Shown here: positions 31,565 through 42,200 of the stretch, piece after piece
How the letters are laid out: the number at the start of each line of letters is the position of its first letter
Numbering within the stretch: the first letter of the stretch is position 1
Assembly: GCA_036785705.1 (NCBI GenBank)
Contig: JAWUZG010000056.1
Coordinates: 18,358,501 to 18,422,500, forward strand
Direction: 5' to 3'
Length of the DNA stretch: 64,000 nt
Source of the DNA: Acanthornis magna
Taxonomy: Eukaryota > Chordata > Aves > Passeriformes > Acanthizidae
Notes under the pieces: model-generated
What the model was told of the DNA's origin: nothing
Databases searched by the model: none
Seen by the model: the letters and a program-made list of their open reading frames with translations, nothing else
Made by a program: the position numbers and the translations under genes

Positions 31565-31765
31565 CATGGCCGATGGGAAGATTGGGACAACCATGATGGA
31601 AAGATTGGGATCGTCATATCCAATGGAAGGATTGGGATCGTCATATCCAATGGTAACATTGGGATCACCATACCCAATGGAAAGATTGGGATCCCCACAT
31701 CCAGTGGAAAGATTGGGATCACCACATGCAATGGAAAGATTGGGATCCCCACATCCAGTGGCCTG
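31565..31765. repeat. 27-bp minisatellite (gatcgtcatatccaatggaa)
   Basis: Seven imperfect 27-bp units containing 'aaagattgggatcaccacat' or similar. Intergenic. Confidence 0.93.
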
Positions 31766-31865
31766 GTGGATCATGGTCAGTCCCTCCAGCTCTCTGGTAC
31801 TGACGGATTCCAGTCATTCCCAAGGCTGGAGCATTTCCGTCTCCCATCAGTTTCCATCTCCCGAC

Positions 31866-31960
31866 CATCCATCCAATCATCCATCCATCCATCCATCCAT
31901 CCATCCATCCATCCATCCATCCATCCATCCCTCCATCCATCCCTCCATCCATCCCCCTGG
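31866..31960. repeat. (ATCC)n tetranucleotide array
   Basis: About 20 ATCC units with two CCTC interruptions towards the right end. Intergenic. Confidence 0.97.
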
Positions 31961-32747
31961 ATCGAATCCATGCTGTGCTGGCCCCTCATCCAGCACCATC
32001 CCGGATGTGGAGCACTCCGGTGACATTCCACAGCCATTCCACATCCCAGCAATTTCCTGATGTCCCCAGGCCCATCCCAGTGCAGTGGGATTCCAAATTT
32101 CCAAGATTTTCATCCCAGGAAGGGTAAAGCTTATCCTTGGAGCTCGGGAAGCTGAGGAATGAGGAAAGGGCTGAGGAAGCCTCTCCATCCTCGGATTCGG
32201 GATAACTTGGACAAGATTTTTCCCGGGATCTTTCCCTGAGCGAGGCGGCGTCTCGTGCTGACATCATCCGTGTCCCCAATCCCTGGCCGAGGCCGGTCTG
32301 CTCTTCCCGCATTCCCAGCCGGCCAGGCGGGAATTTTCCCGAGGATTTGTTTGAATTGCTCTCATCCAGCCCGGCAGCGGCTCCAGGAAACGAAATTCCG
32401 GGATAACCAGAGGGGTGGGATGAGGAAGGACGGGAAATTGTCCACGCGTGGGCTCCGGAGGCTGCGGGGCGGGGCACGGGGGACCCCAAACCGGATTTTG
32501 GGAATGATTTTGGGAAATGGAATGGTTCCTTATCCCGGTTTATATCCCTGATCCCGGGTTTCTCGGGAATTCCGCTCATCCCGAGGGATGCGCGCTGTCC
32601 CCGCAGTGTCCCCGCAGTGTCCCCGCCGTCGCCGCGCCACGCGGCCGCTCCCAGGCAGCTTCCCATTCCCAAGGATTTCCGCAGCGATTCCCTCCCGGCA
32701 GAGCCAGGAGAGGGAGCCCGAGCCGCTCCCGGCGCGCTCCAGCCGCG

Positions 32748-33150
32748 GACTCTGCCCTCCATCCGCGGACTCCGCGCTCCATCCGCGGACTCTGCCCTCC
32801 ATCCGCGGACTCTGCCCTCCATCCGCGGACTCTGCGCTCCATCCGCGGACTCCGCGCTCCATCCGCGGACTCTGCCCTCCATCCGCGGACTCTGCCCTCC
32901 ATCCGCGGACTCTGCCCTCCATCCGCGGACTCTGCCCTCCATCCGCGGACTCCGCGCTCCATCCGCGGACTCTGCCCTCCATCCGCGGACTCTGCGCTCC
33001 ATCCGCGGACTCTGCGCTCCAGCCGCGGACTCTGCGCTCCATCCGCGGACTCTGCGCTCCATCCGCGGACTCCGCGCTCCATCCGCGGACTCCGCGCTCC
33101 AGCCGCGGACTCTGCCCTCCATCCGCGGACTCCGCGCTCCATCCGCGGGG
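32748..33150. repeat. 20-bp CpG-rich minisatellite (atccgcggactctgccctcc)
   Basis: About 20 units of exactly 20 bp, each with a CCGCGG core. Variants are atcc/agcc at the start and tctgccctcc / tccgcgctcc / tctgcgctcc at the end. Lies 2.8 kb upstream of the CORO2B start. Stop-free in several frames, so it mimics long proteins. Confidence 0.97.
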
Positions 33151-33354
33151 CCGCGGCCAGCGGGACCCGCGCTCCCCATCCCCCGGGACGCGCCGAGGCT
33201 GCGGAATTCCCGCTCACAGATCCCCCCGGGAATGGGGGGGGCCGGGAATGGGGGGCCTGGATCCAGTGCCGCTGGAGCATTCCCGCTGGCCTTCCCGTGG
33301 GATCCTCCTGGGCTGTGGGAGACACATTCCAGAGGGCACCGGGACCGACCCAGA

Positions 33355-33725
33355 ATGTCTGGTGCTGCTGGGAATTCCGGGATCTCCTGTGCTGCTGGGA
33401 ATTCCGGGAATCTGATGGGGATTCAGGGATCTCTGGTGCTGCTGGGGATTCCAGGATTCTGATGGGGATTCCGGGATGCTGATGGGGATTCAGGGATGCT
33501 GATGGAGAAGCAGGAATGTCTGGTGCTGCTGGGAATTCTGGGATACTGATGGGGATTCAGGGATCTCTGGTGCTGCTGGGAATTCCAGGATTCTGATGAG
33601 GATTCCGGGATGCTGATGGGGATTCAGGGATCTCCGGTGCTGCTGGGAATTCCGGGATGCTGATGGGGATTCAGGGATCTCCGGTGCTGCTGGGAATTCC
33701 GGGATGCCGCTGGAGAGGCAGGAAT
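33355..33725. repeat. Minisatellite (ctggtgctgctgggaattcc)
   Basis: Roughly eight units of 40-50 bp mixing 'gatggggattcagggatctc' and 'tggtgctgctgggaattcc' blocks in changing order. Intergenic. Confidence 0.9.
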
Positions 33726-33729
33726 GTCC

Positions 33730-35450
33730 AGTGCCGATGGAGAAGCAGCTGCGGCTGGGCTGGAGGAGGCCCGGACACAGCTCCCGGGTCCCGCTCGGTG
33801 CCAGCAGGAGAACGGAACTCCTGGAACTCTTTCCAGGTGCTGAGCATCTCCCTTTCCTGGGATCGGGATCGTGGATCTTCTCCGTGCAGGTCTCCAACCC
33901 CCAGGAAAGCAAATCCAGTGTGGAGCTGGAATGGAATCCCAAGGAACCTCCAGAGCCAAACCTGAGGCACAAAATCCCTGGGATCTGGCACTGCCTTCGT
34001 TTGGATCCCAAATGGAATAAAATCCTCTCCAGCCTTCCCAAAGCCGGGATTTGGAATTGCTGGGCTGTCCTGGTGGAGCCTGAGCTGGATCCTGACCGTG
34101 CCAGAGGAATTCCCTCTGGGAAGAGACCAGCAAATTCCCAAATTCCTAAATTCCCAAATTCCCACCCCATCCAGAGCTGAGCCCCCAGCATTCCCCCTTT
34201 TCCCAGCTTGGATGAGGGGCTGCACCAGCTCCCCCTCCCAGCTGCTTTCCCAACATCCCTGAGCTCCTCCCAGGCCGCATTTGGGATTTGGGGAGATGCT
34301 GGGATTGACCCCAGTGTGGAAAATCCAGATCCATCCATCAGCAGCACCAGATCCCGGGATCCTCCCAGCTCCGGCCTCTTCCCACGGCTTTCCCTCCCTG
34401 CCCATCCTACCTTTCCCACGAGTTTTCCCAAGCAGTTAATTGGTGCTCATTAATCCCAGCGGCTCCAGGAGGAACGGGGGCTCCCTCTGGAATGGCAGCG
34501 GCGCCTCCAAGGCTTTGGAAGAACCAGGATCCTCCTCCTCCAGCTTCTCCCAGCCTGGATATTCCCTGTCCCGAGCTCGGCTCCATCCCGAGCATCCTCT
34601 CATCCCACAGGATCCTCCTGCTTCCAGCCCCGCTCGGGGAAAACGCGGTTTTCCTGGGAAAGGTCACGGCTGGGCGGGCCGGGATTTAGAGGCTTCTCCC
34701 GCTGGCTGATGTCATTAATTCCCATTAATTGCATTAACCTTTCCCACACTTTCCAGCCCGGCCCACGTGGTTTATCCTTAAAAATAGTCGATTTCCAAGG
34801 AATATCAGGGATTTGTTTTCCCCCTCCTTGTTGTCAGATCTGCTGGTTTTTTTACAGGGAAGCTCAGCCTGGGAATAAAACTCACCTTCCGTCAGATTCT
34901 TGGCTGAATAATCTCCTTGTAAAGAAGGAAATCCATGGTTATGGGCAGTGCTTCCAGGGGAGTGGGGAATGCCTTTGGAATCGGCCTCGAGTCATTTGGA
35001 ATAAATGAAAGGAATTGGGGCAACATCTGACGCTGGAGAATTCCAGGCCTGGGCTGCATCCTGCTGCCGTCATTCCCTGGAGACGAGGAGCTCCAATGCT
35101 GTTTTCCCCCTAAATATTTATTCCCTCATCTCCAGCCCTGGAGATCTTGAAATGCAGGAGAAAATTCCTGGATTTGGGGTGTGCAGGGCGACACAGGGAT
35201 GCTCCTCGATTTATTTAATTAATATCAGAATTCCCCAAATTCCCCCGAATTTCTTTGGAATTGATGCCATCAGGAGCAGGGTTTCCTTGGTGGCGAGACG
35301 GGAACTGGAATAAAATGATCCGGAATTTATTGTGGGGCCTGGATTTGGGAGGAATTTGGGAACACGAGGGGACACTGGGCTCCTAAATGACTACAGGAAT
35401 ATCTAAACAGACACGGATTATATAAATTTATACGGAATATCCATCCCTCA
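33730..35450. other. Intergenic sequence before CORO2B, no gene
   Basis: Contains AT-rich pieces near 34700-34910 with several TTAATT words and an E-box CACGTG near 34767. No exon or element can be supported. Confidence 0.5.
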
Positions 35451-35454
35451 TCCC

Positions 35455-35540
35455 GAGGGACGGTGGAAGTGTCGCTGCCCGTGGCAGGGGCGCGATGCGA
35501 TGAGCTTTAGGGCCCTTCCCACCTCAGCATTCCAGGATTT
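35455..35540 (+). repeat. CR1 LINE 3' end fragment
   Basis: Sense CR1 remnant: 'cccgtggcaggggcgcgatg' and 'tagggcccttcccacctcag' followed by 'cattccaggattt'. Sits at the left edge of the CORO2B CpG island. Confidence 0.75.
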
Positions 35541-35559
35541 CCCGGCCCTGCTCGGACGG

Positions 35560-36200
35560 GAGGGAGCGACCGCTGCCGCACCGCGGGCCGTGCCCTGATA
35601 GCCGGGAATCAGCACCGGGAAAGGGATGAGGGGCTGGGAAAGGGCTCCGGGGGCTGGGAAAGGGCTCCGGGGCCCACAAAGGGTTAAAAAGCGGCGGTCC
35701 CGTCCGGCCCCCCCGCTCGGGGCCGCTCCCGCGGGCGGCGCTGCTGCCGCTCCGTCCCCGCTGACATCACGGCCCCGCCGCGCCGAGCTCCGCGGCCGCC
35801 GAGCTGCGGGAGCGCTCCCCGCCCGCCCGCGGGGCTCAGCCCGCGCCCACCCTCCTCCTCCTCCTCCTCCTGCCTTCCTCGTCTCGTCCTCCTCTTCCTC
35901 CTCGCCCTCTCCCCGCACCGATTCGCTCCGCCGCCGCGCCAGCCGCATGCTCGTGCCCGAGGTAAGGACCTGCCGTGCGCGGCCCCGCCGCTGCCGCCGC
36001 CCGCAGGTGCCGCGCAGCCCCGGCCCGCCCGGCCCCGGCCCCGGTCCCGCTGCTCCCGCTTCTCCCGCTTCTCCCGCCGCTCCCGCCGCCCCTGCCCGGG
36101 ATCCGAGCGCGGCCGAGCCCCTCCCGCGCCCGCGGCCGCTCCGGCCCCGCAGCTCTGCTGCAGTTTTAACCCTTGGAGGGGGCGGCGGCGCGGGGCGGGG
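35560..36200 (+). promoter_or_regulatory. CORO2B: CORO2B CpG-island promoter and 5' UTR
   Basis: About 640 bp of very CpG-dense DNA covering the inferred first coding exon, with a TCC/CTC-repeat tract (35850-35910) in the presumed 5' leader. No convincing TATA box; a dispersed CpG-island start is likely. The position next to an ATG + GT exon and the divergent layout with ITGA11 assign it to CORO2B. Confidence 0.65.
35947..35961 (+). CDS. CORO2B: CORO2B first coding exon (MLVPE)
   Basis: ATG CTC GTG CCC GAG followed by GTAAGG inside the CpG island. Five codons in phase 0 correspond in length and phase to the five-residue MTVTK leader of mammalian CORO2B, which precedes MSWRPQ. Sequence identity is only M-V, so this is an inference from position, phase and promoter context. 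Confidence 0.6.
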
Positions 36201-39200
36201 GGGGCTGGACGGCCGCGATCCCGAACCGAGCATCCCCCAAAACCGCGCATCCCCCGAACCGCGCATCCCCGAGCCCCCCGATCCCGAACCGCGCATCCCC
36301 AGACCGCGCATCCCCAAAACGGAGCATCCCCCGAACCGCGGGTCCCCCCCGGACTGAGCATCCCCAAAACCGCGCATCCCCAGAGCCGCGAGCCCTCCTC
36401 GAACCGAGCATCCCCCAAAACCCAACATCCCCAAACCCAGCGTTCCCCGGACCGAGCATCCCCCCCCGGGCCGCGGATCCAGCCCCCCCTCTCCGGAGGT
36501 CGCTCATCCCCCCCGGCCGAGCATCCCCCGGGACCCCTAAGCCTCTTTCGGGCCGGCAGATGCTGCCCGGGCCTCTACAGGTGGCGGGAAGGGCGGGGAA
36601 AACCTCGGGAATGGCGCGGGGGGGATTAGGGATGCGCACGGGGGGAGGCGGTGGGAGGGGGCGGTGGGGGCTCGGCAGCCTCGCCCCGAGCGGGAGGGCT
36701 GGGGGTGCAGAGCCCCCAAATCCATCCCAGAGCAGACCCGGGAGGGTGGAGAGCCCCCAAATCCATCCCGGAGCAGCATCGGGTGGGTGGGGAGCCCCCA
36801 AATCCATCCCGGAGCAGCATCGGGTGGGTGGGGAGCCCCCAAATCCATCCCGGAGCAGCATCGGGAGGGTGGGGAGCCCCCAAATCCATCCCGGAGCAGC
36901 ATCGGGTGGGTGCGGAGCCCTCAAATCCATCCAGAGCAGCCCCGGGTGGGTGAGGAGCCCCCAAATCCATCCCGGAGCAGACCCGGGTGGGTGGGGAGCC
37001 CCTAAATCTATCCGGAGCAGCCCCGGGAGGGTGGAGAGCCTCCAAATCCATCCCGGAGCAGCCCCGGGTGGGTGCGGAGCCCCCAAATCCATCCCGGAGC
37101 AGCCCCGGGAGGGTGGAGAGCCTCCAAATCCATCCCGGGGTAGCCCCGGGTGGGTGCGGAGCCCCCAAACCCATCCCGGAGCAGCCCCGGGTGGGTGCAG
37201 AGCCCCCAAACCCATGCGGAGCAGCCCCGGGAGGGTGGAGAGCCTCCAAATCCATCCCGGAGCAGCCCCGGGTGGGTGCGGAGCCCCCAAATCCATCCGG
37301 AGCAGCCCCGGGTGGGTGCGGAGCCCCCAAATCCATCCGGCTGGGCTCTCCCCGGTTCCTGCCGCTCCGCAGGGAAGGTTGTCCTTCCCCAGGGCTGTTC
37401 CCATCTCTTCCCACACGGAGTCCATCCCGCTCTCCCATCCCGGGGCAGCTCCAGCTCCGAGGATGTGCCCTGGGAGCGATCCCGAGCCCCCGGATCCTGT
37501 TGGATTTGGGACACGGGGCAAAGGGACAGCTCCAGACTGAGAGAGCTGTGGGATTTGGGAGCAGGGAGCTCCAGTTCCAGCCTGGAACTGGAATTTCTAA
37601 TTCCAGGGAGCTCCAAGCCTGTCCTGGCTGTCCCCGGCCCGAGGGTGTGGCACTGACATTCCAAGGAAGGAGCCTCGGGAAGGGTCACGGGGCAGGAAGG
37701 GCCTGGAATGGCCTCGGTAGGCTCTGGGAATGGCCCTGATGATCCCATGAGAGCCCTGGGATTGGGACACCGGCTGGGAATGGCGCCGGAGGAACCGAGA
37801 GCAAACGGGGCTGGAGCTGATCCCTCTCCAAAGCCTGGAACGGGGTGTGGGAATGTCCCAATAACCCCACGCCGGTGGCTCGCAGTGAAAATGGGAACAA
37901 ATCCCTCTTTCCCATCTTTATCCTTAGGAAAAGATTTGTGGGATGTCATCAGTGCTGGCCTTTGGGGTTGGCTGTTCCCAGGGGCCAATCCCAATCCCTG
38001 CCATTCCCAATCCTTGACAATCCCAAACCCTGCCAATCCCAAACCCTGCCAATCCCAATCCCTGCCATTCCCAATCCCAATCCCAATCCCTGCCGTTCCC
38101 AATCCCTGCCAATCCCAATCCCAATCCCAATCCCAATCCCTGCCAATCCCAATCCCTGCCAATCCCAATCCCTGCCATTCCCAATCCGTGGGAAAGCAAT
38201 TCCAGAGGGGGATTGACAGCCGGGCCTGAACCTGGGTTATAAAAAAGTTCAATTGGGATAGAGGAGTCCCAAATTCCCAGATATCCAGGGGCACGGTTGG
38301 AAGCTGGGCTGGGAATTTGTCGTGCTCATTCCCAGGGATTTTTGGGAGTGGGAACGGATTTATCCAGAGTTAGGGTGGGAAAAGGCCCCAGGGAAAGCAC
38401 CTGCAGCAGGATGGGGAATTTTCTGTTAATTTTCAAGGAATGGGGGATTTTCCTGTTAGTTTTCAGGGAATGGGGGATTTTCCTGTTAGTTTTCAGGGAA
38501 TGGATGTGCAAACGGAACAGATCTCCGTCATCTGTCCCAAAATTCCTTCTGTTAGATCCACGTCAAGCTCTCCCTATGGATTTTCTCTCCCGCAATGTAG
38601 GATTGATGAAATCCCAGGAAAATGCAGGAGCAGGTTCCTGACCTGGCACAGATTGGATTCCAGGGCCTCTCCAGCCAAAACTGGGACACGGATCCCAGCG
38701 CTGGGAATGTGTCCCGATGTCCCTGGGCATTCCCAGGATGCGGAGAGGGAAAAGGGAAGCGGCACAAGGATCTGTGGGAGAGGAGAGGCTTTTCCGGGAT
38801 GGTTTTGGCTCTCGGGGTCAGAGCAGATCCAGGAAAAGCTCCGGCGGTCCAGAGCTGGGATTTGGGGATGGGAATTGTGTGTTCCCACAGCGGGGCAGGA
38901 AAAGGGGGAGCCCCAGGGAATTCCTGGATCTGCATCCTGCCCCAGCTCCGGCCTTATCCAGGACAGGCGTTTGGGATTCTCCTCCCATGCTGGAGCCGCT
39001 TCCCAGGCGGAGCTGGGAACCACGGACAGGCTCTCCCAAACTTTGTAAACATTCCTGGAGGAAAATCCAGCTGAAAAGCAGCAGCAGGGGCCTCGATCCT
39101 GAGGCATCAGAGAGAGAGCCCAAAAAGCTTTCCCTGGGGTTTTCCTGGGATGCAGGAGGCCAGGAGAAGGTGGGGAAGGGGCTGGAATATCTGCTGGGAA

Positions 39201-42200
39201 TGTGGGGAAGGAGCTGGATCCATCCCCGTCCCGAGCCGCCCCCTCCCTTCCCACGGGAAGAGCGCATGGAGCTGCGGCTCAGCCCAGGCCCCGCTCCTGG
39301 GGGAGTCGGGAAGCCAGGAATTAAAAATAGGATGGAGCTGGATCCATGGAAATGCAGGCACAGCCCACGCCCGGCGCTCCGGAGCTGCCCGAATTCCAGG
39401 GCACCTCCCGGGCATCACGGAATGGCCACTCCGGCTTTTTTCCCAGCTTTCCATGCCGTAGGAATCAGGGATCACTTCATCCCTTTCGTGGATCATCCGG
39501 GCCCGGAAGGAGTTGGGGCCTTGGGGATGGAAATCCATCCCAAATGTGGGAATTTCCCCGTGGTTTATCCCTCACCCCGGATAATGCCGGGAAGCAGCAG
39601 GAGCGGGGAAATGATGGAAGAGGGATTTGAGGGAGAAGGGGTGGATGTGAGTCACGGGATTGGGGACAGAAACAGAGAGATTCCTTTGCTGTGGAAATGG
39701 GATCGCTGGGAATATCCCAGCGGGAATTCCGTGGCCAGGGAGGGGCTGGAGAATTGAGCCCTGGATCAGGGCAGGAGTCACCGGCGCTCCCAAATCCCTA
39801 CCATTCCAGAGGCTGATTCCAGACCCCTGGATATAACTGACAAATTGATGGGAGCCTTCCCAAACTTACTTCCTGTAAGTTTGGGAAGAGGGGTTGGGAA
39901 TGGCTGGAATTTCTGCTGGAAAACGCTGGCTAAAGGACGGTGCCATGTGGGAGATCCCAGGATGATCCCACGGCTCCTCAGGCTTCAATTGGCAAAATCA
40001 CGGAGCCAAAGGAATGGGAATGGCTCATCCTGGGAGCATGGCAAGGAAATGGAGCCAAGCCCAGATTCCAGAGGGGAAATTCCAACTATTCCCTGTCCAG
40101 ATCAAACAGGAAATAAACAATGCCCCACGGAAGTTATCCACGGCTGGGGGGTTGGGACACCGGGATATTCCTGGTGGGAAGTCCCAGTGTCCTCTGCCGC
40201 CTTGGAAGGGCAGATTTAGTGGCCAGAGCAAATGCTGATCCATGGAAAAGCTGATACGGGATCAATCAGCCGGAAGCTCGATGGAATCACGGGGCTGTGC
40301 GAGCAGGAACTGGGCTTTGGATAACACGGATTGATTCCCAGGGAGTGCAGGGGGAAGGCTTCTCCGGGAGGGGCTGGAAATGGATTTGATGGAGCAGCCT
40401 GTCCTTGAGAATTCCAGACACCCAAAGGGACAGAGGGACAGGACACAGGGAATGGCTTCCCACTGCCAGAGGGCAGGGATGGGTGGGATATCGGGAAGGA
40501 ATTCCTGGCTGGGATGGAATTCCCAGAGAAGATGTGGCTGTCCCTGGATCCCTGGAGTGTCCAAGGCCAGGCTGGAGCAGCCAGGGATAGTGACAGAGAG
40601 AATCCATGGCAGGTGGGAAATGGGATATTTCCTGCCTCATTATTCCTTAAAATTCCTTCCCTTCCCTTCCCTTCCCTTCCCTTCCCTTCCCTTCCCTTCC
40701 CTTCCCTTCCCTTCCCTTCCCTTCCCTTCCCTTCCCTTCCCTTCCCTTCCCTTCCCTTCCCAAACCTTCCCTTCCCAAACCTTCCCTTCCCTTCCCAAAC
40801 CTTCCCTTCCCAAACCTTCCCAAACCTTCTTCCCGAGTTGTTCCCAAAGCCTGGGAAAAGCCCAGGATCTCTGGGATCGCTGGGGTTGGGGACAGGGATA
40901 AGGAGCCATTGGAGCCACCCCTGTTCCAAGAAATATTCCCCTCGTCAAAGGCATCGTGTCCGGCCCTCGGCTTTTTAATGAGTTTTAATTGGGATTCAGC
41001 GGAATTAATTGGGATTCAATGGCATTAATTGGGGTCGTTAATGGGGCCTGGCGGGATGGCCGCGATCTGTAACTCACACCCGGCCGGGCAGGGTCATTCC
41101 CGCCCCCCTTCCCGCTCCTTTTCATGGAATTTTATCAAACCATGAATAGTCCCATTCATGCCCGGCCCCGAGGAGCCCAATCCCGGATTCCTATCTCCCG
41201 AGTCATCCCCAAATCTGGCAGCGGGGACGATCTCCGGGCGGCGGCAGCTGCCCCCCGAGCCCGAGAGTCCCCGCGCTCCCGGCTGGCCCCAGCGCCGCTC
41301 CCACCAGCCCCGCGCTCCTTTGTTCGTGGCAGAGCCGCTGGCAAGGGCCCCTGGCCGCGGATCCCGGCGGGAATGGCGCTGGGAAAAGCTCCGGGAGCAG
41401 AACGCCGTGCCAGGGAACGGCTGCAGCGGCCGAGGTGTTGTTGGAGTGGCAGAGAGCGGAAAAATCGGGATAAATCGGGATAAATAGGGATCAGCCCGCG
41501 GGATCCGAGCCCAGATCGCCGTCCGGCTGGGGGAGATCCTGTTGGATGGGAAATGTGGGAATGCTGGAGCAGGGAATGGTGGCGGCCACGTCCCTGCGCC
41601 CCAGCCGAGCTTTTCCAAGCTGTTGCTCCAAGCTGGTCCCGAAGGCACGGAATTTCAGGATCGGGATGGGAGCCGTGCGTGCCCTCCCAGTCCTGGCACG
41701 GAGCTCAGCCCCATCCCGACGGGATTCCAGCCGGGATTTTCCCCTCTGGATTGGTGGTTCCTTCCAGCAACACCTGCTGTGCAAATCCCGGCGAGCTGGG
41801 CCTTACGGAAAAATCCTCCCGTGCCAAAAGGTTGGGAAGAGCCGTGCTCCAGCGAAATTCCCGGCGGTGCATCCCGGGAAACTGCTGGGGTGGGAACAGG
41901 GGCTGCCGGCAGCAGGGATGGTGTCCATGGAGTGAATTCCCTTTGGATTTGGGAGTGGGAATGACCTGAAAGGCTGTAAGCCACATCCCTGGAATGTCAG
42001 CCCGGATGGGGCTTGGAGCAGCCTGGGGTAGCAGGAGGTGTCCCTGCCCATGGAATGGGGTGGGATTTAAGGTCCCTTCCCACCCAAACCATTCCATGAT
42101 TCCCGGAGATGCTGGTCGGATTCGGATCCCTGCGGAGCCGTGGATTTCCCCCTGGAATCAGCCCTTGGAATGCCACTGGAGTTAATCCCAGCATCCTCCG

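Noticed and set aside
31986..33179. 397-codon minus-strand and several plus-strand frames over the 20-bp CpG array
   Set aside because: Same cause: stop-free tandem units, open in up to six frames.
36166..37540. About 450-codon frames on both strands
   Set aside because: Products of the 41-bp and cgcatcccc arrays in CORO2B intron 1.
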